This document shows, in pieces, positions 16,612 through 24,712 of a DNA stretch of 40,385 bases. The stretch is from assembly GCA_016789925.1 (NCBI GenBank), contig JAEUQD010000541.1, forward strand, positions 1 to 40,385, written 5' to 3'. Each line of letters begins with the position of its first letter. Within the stretch, counting starts at the first letter, position 1. This stretch comes from Bryobacterales bacterium (GTDB lineage: Bacteria > Acidobacteriota > Terriglobia > Bryobacterales > Bryobacteraceae). The notes below the pieces were generated by a model that did no database searches, was not told the DNA's origin, and was given only the letters and a program-made list of their open reading frames with translations. A program made the translations under genes and the position numbers.

Positions 16612-17760
16612 GTGGCGTTGTCCAACGAAGAAGTACTGCGGTATAGCCGGCATCTCATCATGCCTGAAGTAGGCATGGACGGCCAGGAAAAACTCAAGGC
16701 AGCCAAGGTCATCTGCATCGGCACCGGCGGCCTCGGCGCACCGTTGGCCATGTACCTGGCCGCCGCCGGCGTCGGGCGCATGGGACTCGTCGACTTCGAC
16801 ACCGTCGACGTCACCAACCTACAGCGTCAGATCATCCATGGCACCAGCGACATCGGGCGCAAGAAACTGGACTCAGCAGTCGACACGCTCAAAGAGATCA
16901 ATCCGCACATTCAGTTGGACCGCTTTGAGGTCGCCCTCACCAGCGAAAACGCTCTCGACATCCTCAAAGACTACGACATCGTCATCGACGGCACCGACAA
17001 CTTCCCCACACGCTACCTCGTCAACGACGCTTGCGTGCTGCTGGGCAAGGTGAACGTGTATGGTTCGATCTTCCGCTTCGAAGGCCAGGCCACTGTGTTC
17101 GGTTACCCCGGTGGGCCCTGCTATCGCTGCCTCTATCCGGAACCGCCACCGCCCGGCCTCGTTCCTTCCTGTGCCGAAGGCGGCGTACTGGGGATTCTCC
17201 CCGGCATCATTGGCGTCATCCAGGCCACTGAAGCCGTGAAGCTGATCATCGGCAAGGGCGAACCGCTCGTCGGCCGTCTCCTGCTCTACGATGCCCTGGG
17301 GATGAAGTTCCGCGAATTGAAACTGCGCCGTAATCCCGAGTGCCCCATGTGCGGCGACCACCGCACCATCCACCAACTTATCGACTACCAGCAATTCTGC
17401 GGCATCCCGGCCCATCCGCCCACCCCGGAACCCGGCGTCTCGGAAACCGAAATCGAAGTCACCGCACTCAAGGCCCGTTTGGACCGCGGTGACGATTTCG
17501 TGCTCGTCGATGTGCGCGAACCGCACGAATTCCAGATCGGGCGTATTCCGAACTCGCGCCTGATTCCGCTGGGCGAACTACCCAAGCGCGTCAACGAACT
17601 CAGCGTGGGCGACGACATCGTGGTGCACTGCAAGAGCGGCATGCGTAGCGCCAAGGCCATGGACTTCCTCAAACAGTCCGGCTTCAAGCGCGTCAAGAAC
17701 CTCAAGGGTGGCATCCTCGCCTGGAGCGACAAGGTCGACCCATCGGTTCCGAAGTACTGA
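16612..17760 (+). CDS. moeZ: E1-like adenylyltransferase/sulfurtransferase with rhodanese domain (MoeZ)
   Basis: A 382-residue two-domain protein starting at GTG (16612), with a GGAGG ribosome site about 11 bases upstream inside cysO. Residues about 1-250 form the ThiF/MoeB domain: ATP-binding GTGGLGAP (37-44), NLQRQ arginine finger (69-73), DGTDNFPTRY (126-135), zinc cysteines Cys170, Cys173, Cys244 and Cys247, and conserved Cys187 in PSCAEGG. Residues about 280-378 form a rhodanese domain with the active loop HCKSGMRS, catalytic Cys340. This is the architecture of MoeZ, which adenylates the C-terminus of CysO or MoaD and passes persulfide sulfur to it. It closes the cysM-mec-cysO-moeZ operon. 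Confidence 0.92.
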   Translation: MALSNEEVLRYSRHLIMPEVGMDGQEKLKAAKVICIGTGGLGAPLAMYLAAAGVGRMGLVDFDTVDVTNLQRQIIHGTSDIGRKKLDSAVDTLKEINPHIQLDRFEVALTSENALDILKDYDIVIDGTDNFPTRYLVNDACVLLGKVNVYGSIFRFEGQATVFGYPGGPCYRCLYPEPPPPGLVPSCAEGGVLGILPGIIGVIQATEAVKLIIGKGEPLVGRLLLYDALGMKFRELKLRRNPECPMCGDHRTIHQLIDYQQFCGIPAHPPTPEPGVSETEIEVTALKARLDRGDDFVLVDVREPHEFQIGRIPNSRLIPLGELPKRVNELSVGDDIVVHCKSGMRSAKAMDFLKQSGFKRVKNLKGGILAWSDKVDPSVPKY

Positions 17761-17775
17761 GCAGCTACCCTGCTC
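17759..17775. terminator. Possible weak hairpin between convergent genes
   Basis: GAGCAG (17759-17764) and CTGCTC (17770-17775) form a six-base perfect stem with a five-base loop, just after the moeZ stop and before the convergent aminotransferase stop. There is no T-tract on either strand, so if it ends transcription it is not a classical intrinsic terminator. Confidence 0.3.
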
Positions 17776-17780
17776 TCCAC

Positions 17781-19079
17781 TCACCCCATCGCCGCGTCCA
17801 GACTCCGCCCGATCAACTCCAGCAATTCATCCATCTGCGCCTCGGTCGAAATCAGCGCCGGCGACACGGCAAACCAATCCGGATCCACCCGCAAGATCAG
17901 CCCATTGGCCAGTGCAGCCGGCTTCAGGCGGTGCCCCAACCCCGGCCTGGAAAACTCGACCCCCAGCAGCACGCCCTTCCCGCGCACCTCGCGCAGCACG
18001 CCGCGCTGCGCTACCAGGCTCTCCAGCCGTGGCCGCAGGTAGCGGCCCAGTTCCTCGGCGCGCTCCCACAACCGGTTCTCCACAATCTCATCGATCACCG
18101 CCATGCCCGCCGCGCAGGCCAGCGGATTGCCCGCGAAGGTGTGGCCGTGCATGAACTGGATGTTGGCCTGCACAGGTCCGAGGAACGCCTCGCCCAAATC
18201 CTCGCGCGCGATCATGGCCGCCAGCGGCACCGCGCCAGACGAGATGCCCTTGCCCACGCACAGAATATCCGGCGTCACGCCGAACGTCTCCGCCGCGAAC
18301 ATCCGTCCCGTCTTCCCAAACCCGGTGATCACCTCGTCGAAGATCAACAGCACGTCGTACCGGTCGCAAATCTCGCGCAGAATCTGGAAATACTCGGCCG
18401 TCGGCGTGATGATGCCGCCGGTGTTGCCGATCGGTTCGACGATGATCGCGGCCACCGTCTCCGGATCTTCATTCACGATCACGTCTTCAAACGCCCGCGC
18501 CGCGAAGCGGTTGCACTCGTCCCAGCCGCTGAAACGGTCGCGATAGTACGTCGGCGGAGGCACCTTGAGAAAGCCCGGCATGTGCGGCTCGAACTTGGTC
18601 TTCCGCGTGCCGGTCCCCGAAGCGGCCATGGCCCCGAAAGTGCCGCCATGGTAGCCAAAGTAGCGGCTGACGAACTTGTATTTGTGTGGACGTCCGGTCT
18701 GCTTGTAGTACTGCCGGGTGAATTTGAGCGCGGCCTCCACCGCCTCTGACCCGCCGCTGAACGGCTTCACCCAGTTCAACCGCCCCGGCGTGATACCGGC
18801 GATCTTGTCGACGAATTCGAGCGCGACGTCGGAGATGGCGTGCAGCGGTGGCGCGAACGTCATCCGGTCCATTTGGCGGCGCATCGCCTCCATCACGCGC
18901 GGATGACGATGCCCCAGGCAGGCAACAAAGATGCCGCCGATCGCGTCGAAATAGCGGTTCCCAGCCCGGTCCCAGTAATAGAGTCCCTCAGCCCGCTCCA
19001 TCACCAGCGGATTCCGCGCAAAGTCTTCCATCTGCTGAAAGTCGACAAAGGTGCGGCGCAGCAGTTCGGTTTCGGTCAT
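17781..19079 (-). CDS. Class III PLP aminotransferase
   Basis: A 432-residue omega-type aminotransferase. Asp248 in LLIFDEVITGFGKTGRM contacts the PLP ring nitrogen and Lys277 in LCVGKGISSGAVPL is the Schiff-base lysine. KPFSGGSEAVEAALKF (105-120) and RYFGYHGGTFGAM are the phosphate and ring-stacking segments. The family covers BioA, beta-alanine/pyruvate, putrescine and GABA aminotransferases, and I cannot fix the substrate from sequence. No biotin genes are adjacent, so BioA is not favoured. The ATG at 19079 overlaps the stop of the CCA-adding enzyme as ATGA, though no functional link between the two is evident. Confidence 0.87.
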   Translation of the reverse strand: MTETELLRRTFVDFQQMEDFARNPLVMERAEGLYYWDRAGNRYFDAIGGIFVACLGHRHPRVMEAMRRQMDRMTFAPPLHAISDVALEFVDKIAGITPGRLNWVKPFSGGSEAVEAALKFTRQYYKQTGRPHKYKFVSRYFGYHGGTFGAMAASGTGTRKTKFEPHMPGFLKVPPPTYYRDRFSGWDECNRFAARAFEDVIVNEDPETVAAIIVEPIGNTGGIITPTAEYFQILREICDRYDVLLIFDEVITGFGKTGRMFAAETFGVTPDILCVGKGISSGAVPLAAMIAREDLGEAFLGPVQANIQFMHGHTFAGNPLACAAGMAVIDEIVENRLWERAEELGRYLRPRLESLVAQRGVLREVRGKGVLLGVEFSRPGLGHRLKPAALANGLILRVDPDWFAVSPALISTEAQMDELLELIGRSLDAAMG

Positions 19080-20383
19080 TTCCCGTAATTCTCGCGCACA
19101 AATCGCTGCGCGTCTTCACTCGTCGCAAGCTGCCCTTCAAGTTGCGCCGTTTCCACCGCCTCCAGAATCTCGCGAAACAGCGGACCCGGCCGGTATCCCC
19201 GCGCGATCAGGTCCTCGCCCGTGATCAGCCGCGGCGGGCGCAACTGCTCCGGCGGTACTTCCTCCAGCTTCCGCCGCGCGTACTCCCAGTTGTCCAACTG
19301 CCCGTGGCTGCTCGAACAGTCGATCCGGTGCAGTTCCAGGTGTTCGTCAAAATGATCCGTCCGCAGAAAACGCTTGAGCGTACTCTCCTTCATCCTCTGT
19401 ACGTCACGGAAGCGCATATGACCCGCCACTAACGCACGCACAGCTTCGATCTCATCGAGCGAAAAGCGCAGCCGCGTCATGATCTCGGCAGCCATGCGTG
19501 CGCCCAACTCGGCATGCCCGTCGAACCGGATGCGGTCTGCCACTCGAAACGTGGGCGGCTTGGCCACATCGTGTAGCAGTACGCCCAGCGCCAGCGTCAG
19601 CGGAGGCTTACCCATTAACTCCAGCATGATCAGAGTGTGTGTCCACACATCGCCCTCCGGGTGGAATTCAGGCGGTTGCGGCACACGCTTCATCGCGGCC
19701 ACCTCGGGCAGGATCTGCGCAAGCAGTCCGGACTCGTCCAAAAGTTCAAAGCCGCGGCGCGCGCCGCCTTCCGTCAGGATACGGACCAGTTCGTCCCGGA
19801 CGCGCTCCGCCGAAACGCTCTGGATCTCGCCAGCCAGTTCCTGAATCGCCGCCATCGTTTCCGCTTCGATTGTGAAGGCGAAGCGGGCCGCGAAACGGAT
19901 CGCGCGCAGCATCCGCAGGTGATCCTCGGCAAAGCGCCGATGGGCCTGGCCGACGGTGCGAACAATTCCATCACGCAAATCCTGCTGGCCATTGACATAG
20001 TCGAGAACAAGATTGTCCGAGGGGTCGAGCAGCAGCGCGTTTATCGTGAAATCGCGGCGCAGCACATCTTCCCGCGGATCGGTTTCAAACGTAACGCTGG
20101 CCGGATGGCGACCGTCCTGGTAGTCGTGATCGCTGCGGAACGTCGCCACTTCCACCGCCGCCTCCCCCATCCGCACCAGCACCACGCCAAAATGCGCGCC
20201 CACAAGCCGGCTACCGGGAAATAGCGCCGCCACTTCGTCCGGCGTGGCGGACGTAGCTACGTCCCAGTCCTTAGGCGCACGTTTCAGCAGCAGGTCGCGA
20301 ACACAGCCGCCCACCAACAGCGCCTGATGTCCGCGCACGCGCAGTTCTTCAATGATGTCGCGCGCCAGGCGCTCCGAGTTCAT
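19076..20383 (-). CDS. cca: CCA tRNA nucleotidyltransferase with HD domain
   Basis: A 435-residue class II nucleotidyltransferase. Residues 21-41 hold LLVGGCVRDLLL and the metal-binding pair Asp39-Trp-Asp41, followed by LRRDFTINALLLD, which is typical of CCA-adding and poly(A) polymerase enzymes. The middle contains the RFAEDHLRMLRAIRFAARF helix. A C-terminal HD phosphohydrolase domain shows FHPEGDVWTHT (His241, His249) and LLHDVAKP (His271-Asp272). It probably repairs or adds the tRNA 3' CCA end. The tRNA-His in this window already encodes CCA, so repair is a likely role there. I use the ATG at 20383; the frame upstream runs into the divergent permease promoter region. Confidence 0.88.
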   Translation of the reverse strand: MNSERLARDIIEELRVRGHQALLVGGCVRDLLLKRAPKDWDVATSATPDEVAALFPGSRLVGAHFGVVLVRMGEAAVEVATFRSDHDYQDGRHPASVTFETDPREDVLRRDFTINALLLDPSDNLVLDYVNGQQDLRDGIVRTVGQAHRRFAEDHLRMLRAIRFAARFAFTIEAETMAAIQELAGEIQSVSAERVRDELVRILTEGGARRGFELLDESGLLAQILPEVAAMKRVPQPPEFHPEGDVWTHTLIMLELMGKPPLTLALGVLLHDVAKPPTFRVADRIRFDGHAELGARMAAEIMTRLRFSLDEIEAVRALVAGHMRFRDVQRMKESTLKRFLRTDHFDEHLELHRIDCSSSHGQLDNWEYARRKLEEVPPEQLRPPRLITGEDLIARGYRPGPLFREILEAVETAQLEGQLATSEDAQRFVRENYGK

Positions 20384-20412
20384 GAACGATTGGAAACCCT
20401 GTCTCCCAGGGT

Positions 20413-22671
20413 ATGGCGTTCTACAATAAAAGAAAACCCGTGTCGAACGAAGCTCCGGGAGAGCCATCCTCTTCTTTTCCCTCCTCCGCCAAAATCGTCA
20501 TTGCCACTACCGTCGCGCTGTCGTTCATCTCCTTCTGGCGCGGCGCTGCCATCGTGCTCAGCGATCTCGCCTCGACGATGTTCTACGTCGGGGGCATCGC
20601 GGAGCAGGCGATCGGCAAATCCGCACCCTGGTTCGTCGTCGCTGTCATGCTGTTCAGCTTCGCGGTGCGCTCCATCTATATGGAAAGCTCGTCGATGTTT
20701 GTTCGTGGCGGCGTTTACGTCGTCGTGCGCGACTCCATGGGTCCCTTCCTCGCCAAGATCTCCGTCTCTGCCCTCGTCGTCGACTACGTCTTGACCGGAC
20801 CAATCTCCGTCGTTTCGGCGGGCCAGTACCTCGGACGTCTACTCAACGAAGTCGCTGAGCTGCTTCATCAGCCCTTTCACATCGATCCCAATTCCTTCGC
20901 CACCGTCTTCGGCGTCGTCGTCACTGCCTATTTCTGGTGGTGCAACGTCAAGGGCATCCACGAATCCTCGGGCAAGGCGCTGCGGATCATGCAGATCACC
21001 ACTGCGATGGTCGTCATGCTGCTCGTCTGGTGCGGGATCACGCTCGTCGTGCGCGGAGGCGCGCCACTGCCCCCGGCGCCCGTGCCGCAGAACCTGCAAT
21101 TCACCCACGAGTCCCTCGGCTGGCTCGATGGAACCTTCTGGCCGGATCTCGCCTTTGCGGGACTCATCATCGCCTTCGGCCATTCCCTCCTGGCCATGAG
21201 CGGCTTCGAAACGCTAGCCCAGGTCTACCGCGAAATCGGTTACCCCAAGCTCATCAACCTCAAACGCACCGCCAACACCGTCTGCATCTACGCATTTTGC
21301 TCCACCGGTCTCATCAGCCTGTTCGCCGTGATGATCATTCCCGACGACATCCGGCGCAACTACTTCGACAACCTGATCGGTGGACTGTCGATGTCGCTCG
21401 CCGGACCCTACATCATGCGCCTCGGCTTCCACATCTTCGTCGTGGTCGTCGGTGTGCTGATTCTTTCCGGCGCAGTGAACACATCGATTATCGGCGCCAA
21501 CGGCATCCTGAACCGCGTGGCGGAAGACGGCGTGCTGCTGGGTTGGTTCCGCCGGCCACAGAGCAAGTTCGGCACCACTTACCGGATCATCAGTCTCGTG
21601 GCGATTGCACAGATTGTGACGATCATCGGCAGCCGCGGCGACGTCTACCTGCTTGGCGAGGCCTATGCGTTCGGCGTCGTCTGGAGCTTTTCCCTCAAGT
21701 CCCTCGGCGTCCTCGTCCTCCGCTTTCAGCGGAAAGATCAGGAATACAGAACGCCCCTCAACCTGCGCCTCGGAAAATACGAAGTTCCCCTCGGCCTTAT
21801 CCTCATCACAGGTTTTCTCTTCCTCGTGGCCATCGCCAACCTGCTCACCAAGCAGATTGCCACTATCTATGGCGTCTCTTTCACTCTCGTGCTGCTGGCC
21901 CTGTTTACCCTCTCCGACCGCATCAATCGACGCGAACGCGAAGGCAAACTCCTCGAGGAGTTCAACCTCGACTATCAGAGCGAGGTGACTTCCGGCGGAA
22001 TTCACGCCCGCCCCGGTTGCGTCCTGGTCTCCGTCCGCGACTACAACCGCCTCTTCCACCTGCAAAAGGTACTCCAGAAAACCAACCTGCGCCGCCACGA
22101 CATCGTCGTCATGACCGTGCGCACCATCTCCACAGGTGCGGGGGAATACGAACTAGGCGAGAACCAGCTCTTCAGCCCCTATGAAAAGGAACTCTTCTCC
22201 CACGTCGTCGCGGCCGCCGAACGCGAAGGCAAACACGTCGAACTCCTCGTTGTCCCCGGAGTCGACCCGTTCGACGCCATGGTCCAAGCCGCGCAGAACC
22301 TCAAAGCTTCGCGCCTGGTCACCGGCGTCTCTGCCCGCATGACTTCCGACGAACTGGCTCACCTCATCGGCCGCGCCTGGGAACGCCTCCCCGAACCCCG
22401 CCATCCCTTTTCCCTCGAGGTCATCACGCCGGACCGCCCATCAACGTACGTGAACCTCGGTCCGCACCCGCCGCGCCTCTGGCCGGAGGACGTCGACCGA
22501 CTTCATGATCTGTGGCTCCAACTGTCCTCCGACAAGCGTTTCGGTTCGAACCTTCATCATCGAGATGTGTTGGGAGTGGCGTTGCGGCGCCTGGAGAATG
22601 ACCTCAAGTTGAGCAACAGCGAGAGCGATCAGGTGGTCGCGGATCTTTTGAAGGAACTACGCAAGAACTGA
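20413..22671 (+). CDS. APC-superfamily permease with C-terminal UspA-like domain
   Basis: A 752-residue protein. Residues about 25-505 form a 12-helix amino acid/polyamine/organocation permease, including SFISFWRGAAIVLSDLASTM and helices around 205, 255, 300, 350, 400 and 470. From about residue 525 a soluble domain follows, with GCVLVSVRDYNRLFHLQKVL, RRHDIVVMTVRT and ASRLVTGVSARMTSDELA, resembling a universal-stress (UspA-like) nucleotide-binding fold. Such tails probably regulate transport. The substrate is unknown. The ATG at 20413 has only AGGG next to it. A GTG at 20440 lies 12 bases after a TACAAT hexamer and could be the true start. Confidence 0.83.
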   Translation: MAFYNKRKPVSNEAPGEPSSSFPSSAKIVIATTVALSFISFWRGAAIVLSDLASTMFYVGGIAEQAIGKSAPWFVVAVMLFSFAVRSIYMESSSMFVRGGVYVVVRDSMGPFLAKISVSALVVDYVLTGPISVVSAGQYLGRLLNEVAELLHQPFHIDPNSFATVFGVVVTAYFWWCNVKGIHESSGKALRIMQITTAMVVMLLVWCGITLVVRGGAPLPPAPVPQNLQFTHESLGWLDGTFWPDLAFAGLIIAFGHSLLAMSGFETLAQVYREIGYPKLINLKRTANTVCIYAFCSTGLISLFAVMIIPDDIRRNYFDNLIGGLSMSLAGPYIMRLGFHIFVVVVGVLILSGAVNTSIIGANGILNRVAEDGVLLGWFRRPQSKFGTTYRIISLVAIAQIVTIIGSRGDVYLLGEAYAFGVVWSFSLKSLGVLVLRFQRKDQEYRTPLNLRLGKYEVPLGLILITGFLFLVAIANLLTKQIATIYGVSFTLVLLALFTLSDRINRREREGKLLEEFNLDYQSEVTSGGIHARPGCVLVSVRDYNRLFHLQKVLQKTNLRRHDIVVMTVRTISTGAGEYELGENQLFSPYEKELFSHVVAAAEREGKHVELLVVPGVDPFDAMVQAAQNLKASRLVTGVSARMTSDELAHLIGRAWERLPEPRHPFSLEVITPDRPSTYVNLGPHPPRLWPEDVDRLHDLWLQLSSDKRFGSNLHHRDVLGVALRRLENDLKLSNSESDQVVADLLKELRKN

Positions 22672-22693
22672 GGTTTGCAGCATTCAGTTCTTG
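22662..22693. terminator. Ten-base perfect inverted repeat over the permease stop codon
   Basis: CAAGAACTGA (22662-22671) and TCAGTTCTTG (22684-22693) pair perfectly around a 12-base loop, and the left arm contains the TGA stop of the permease. No T-tract follows on either strand. It may stop transcription with Rho, protect the 3' end of the message, or be a binding site. Assignment as a terminator is tentative. Confidence 0.4.
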
Positions 22694-22764
22694 TCCATCC
22701 GGAACCGGGCCAGCAGAACAATCTGCTTGCGGTCCGCGTGAAACGAGATGACTTGTTTGTTCAT
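22684..22764 (-). pseudogene. Possible remnant of a ribbon-helix-helix antitoxin-like gene
   Basis: A 26-codon ATG-to-TGA frame in the permease-kinase gap. It opens MNKQVISFHADRKQIVLLAR, which looks like the N-terminal strand and first helix of ribbon-helix-helix DNA-binding proteins (pattern QVSFRAD plus a helix). It stops after FRMDKN, before the second helix, and no frame after the stop restores the rest. A weak GGA lies six bases before the ATG. It may be a decayed antitoxin or a chance frame; the resemblance is short. Confidence 0.25.
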
Positions 22765-22876
22765 CACGTGTCCGCCGAGTCATTGTGACATTTTCGTCAG
22801 GAACAGATCAGCATCGACCAGAAATCTCCGTGTCTGCATTCCACTAATCTGCGCGCTACACTGAGGGTTCTTGCCT

Positions 22877-23908
22877 ATGTCCAACCTCGTGGTTACCTTC
22901 GGTGAAATTATGTTGCGCCTCGCCCCTCCGGGCTTTGAGCGCTTCCTCCAATCTCCTCAGTTTTTGGCTACTTTCGGCGGCGGTGAAGCCAACGTGGCGG
23001 TCGCTGTCGCCGGTTTCGGTGGCGCCTCGCGCTTCTGCACCTTCCTGCCGCCGAACAACCCCATCGTCGACGCCTTCGCCGGCGAGTTGCGCCGATTTGG
23101 TGTCGAGCCTGCGATTGTTCGCGCCAAGGGCCGTTTCGGTATCTATTTCGTGGAACCGGGCGCCAACCAGCGTCCCTCGAAGGTTGTTTACGATCGGGAT
23201 GGCTCCTCGATTGCTCTCGCCAAACCCGGCGACATGAACTGGTCCGAAGCTCTCCGTGGAGCTGCCTGGTTCCACACGACAGGCATCACACCGGCTCTAT
23301 CCCAGTCCGCCGCGGACTTGGCCATTGAGGCCGTCCAGTCCGCCAAGGCAGGCGGGGCGACCGTCTCCCTCGATCTCAACTACCGCAAAAATCTTTGGAA
23401 ATACGGCAAGGCTGCGAAAGATGTGATGCCCGCGCTGGTCAAATCCACGGACTTCTGCATCGCCAACGAAGAAGATGTCCAGGCCGCCCTCGGACTCCAC
23501 GCCGCCGTTGACGTGCATTCCGGCGAACTCGACCGCAACGAGTACCGCAAGCTCGCCGAAACCGTGCTGAATGCCTATCCGAGTCTGAAGGGCATCGCCA
23601 TCACACTGCGCGAAAGCTATTCCGCATCCCGCAACGGTTGGTCTGCCTGTTTCCACAATGGAACCGACTTTCTGCTTTCCAACCGCTACGACATTACGCA
23701 CATCGTCGACCGGGTGGGCGGGGGCGACTGCTTCGCCGCCGGCCTGATCTTCGGCCTGATGAATCTGCCAAGCCACCAGGAGTCCCTCGACTTCGCCGTC
23801 GCCGCCTCGTGCCTCAAACACTCGATTCCCGGCGACTTCAATCGCTTCACCCGGGCGGAGGTCGAAGGCCTACTGAAGGGTGGCGGTTCCGGGCGGGTCC
23901 AGCGCTAA
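22877..23908 (+). CDS. kdgK: 2-keto-3-deoxygluconate kinase, PfkB/ribokinase family
   Basis: A 343-residue sugar kinase. The N-terminal [19 protein letters not shown] and [16 protein letters not shown] (33-48) are typical of KDG kinases. [20 protein letters not shown] fits the substrate-lid segment, and [13 protein letters not shown] (278-290) is the PfkB ATP signature with catalytic Asp284. It phosphorylates 2-keto-3-deoxygluconate to KDPG in the breakdown of galacturonate and glucuronate. This matches the pectate lyase at 33.0-34.7 kb, although the genes are not linked. The ATG at 22877 has GAGG ten bases upstream; a TTG at 22871 in frame would add two residues. A TACACT hexamer lies at 22857-22862. 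Confidence 0.85.
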   Translation: MSNLVVTFGEIMLRLAPPGFERFLQSPQFLATFGGGEANVAVAVAGFGGASRFCTFLPPNNPIVDAFAGELRRFGVEPAIVRAKGRFGIYFVEPGANQRPSKVVYDRDGSSIALAKPGDMNWSEALRGAAWFHTTGITPALSQSAADLAIEAVQSAKAGGATVSLDLNYRKNLWKYGKAAKDVMPALVKSTDFCIANEEDVQAALGLHAAVDVHSGELDRNEYRKLAETVLNAYPSLKGIAITLRESYSASRNGWSACFHNGTDFLLSNRYDITHIVDRVGGGDCFAAGLIFGLMNLPSHQESLDFAVAASCLKHSIPGDFNRFTRAEVEGLLKGGGSGRVQR

Positions 23909-23955
23909 TTTAGCGATCCTGCCCCGGCTACCGGGAGCTGTCAGGTAGCGAGGCC

Positions 23956-24690
23956 TTACATATACATTCCGCCGTTGACATCCAACACGTGTCCGGTGAT
24001 GTAGCCGGCGTCATCACTGGCGAGAAAGCGGACGGCGGCGGCGATATCTTCGGGGCGACCGAGGCGCTTCAGCGGAATGCGCCCCAGTAGGTTCTCCTTC
24101 AACTCCGCCGGCAACACAGCGGTCATGTCCGTATCGATAAATCCCGGAGCAATGGCGTTCACCGTCACGTTGCGGCTCGCCATCTCCTGCGCCAGCGACT
24201 TTGTCAGACCGATCAGCCCCGCCTTCGACGCCACATAATTCGCCTGGCCCGCATTCCCGCATTCGGCCACCACCGACGAGATATTTATGATGCGGCCCCA
24301 ACGCTCGCGCATCATACCTTGCAGGACCTGCTGGATGCATAGGAACGACCCCGTCAGATTGGTTCGCAACACCGTTTCCCAATCGTCCGGCTTCATCCGC
24401 AGCGCCAGTCCGTCGCGCGTGATCGCTGCGTTGTTGACGAGAATGTCGATCCGCCCGAACTCCTTCGACGCGGTTGCGAACGCTGCCTTGATCGACTCGG
24501 CGCTGCCCAAATCGATTTCCACGACAAAGGCCTCGGTTCCCGCCGCGCGAACTTCCACCGCTACCTCTTCCAGTTTCTCCTTGTTACGCGCCGCCACCAC
24601 CACGCGCGCCCCCGCGCTTGCCAGTGCGATCGCGCATGCGCGGCCGATTCCCCGGCTGGCGCCTGTTACGAATGCTGTCCGCTTGTCCAT
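23956..24690 (-). CDS. fabG: 3-oxoacyl-[ACP] reductase FabG
   Basis: A 244-residue short-chain dehydrogenase, the standard FabG length. TGASRGIG (9-16) binds NADPH, NNAA (86-89) follows, and the catalytic set is Asn111, Ser139, Tyr152 and Lys156 (INISSV, NYVASKAG). PGFIDTDMT and the C-terminal YITGHVLDVNGGMYM are typical of FabG. It reduces 3-oxoacyl-ACP in fatty-acid elongation. No other fab gene is adjacent, so an additional SDR role cannot be excluded. It is divergent from the UbiD-family gene with only 22 bases between starts, and convergent with the kinase. Confidence 0.88.
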   Translation of the reverse strand: MDKRTAFVTGASRGIGRACAIALASAGARVVVAARNKEKLEEVAVEVRAAGTEAFVVEIDLGSAESIKAAFATASKEFGRIDILVNNAAITRDGLALRMKPDDWETVLRTNLTGSFLCIQQVLQGMMRERWGRIINISSVVAECGNAGQANYVASKAGLIGLTKSLAQEMASRNVTVNAIAPGFIDTDMTAVLPAELKENLLGRIPLKRLGRPEDIAAAVRFLASDDAGYITGHVLDVNGGMYM

Positions 24691-24712
24691 GAATTAACTA
24701 GAGTAGAACAAG

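Noticed and set aside
21214-22098. 294-codon minus-strand frame in the permease
   Set aside because: Composition is dominated by Asp, Glu, Val and His, typical of reversed membrane-protein codons. No fold or start signal supports it.
23903-23915. Inverted repeat CGCTAA-T-TTAGCG after the KDG kinase stop
   Set aside because: The single-base spacer cannot form a proper hairpin loop, and no T-tract follows, so I did not call a terminator.
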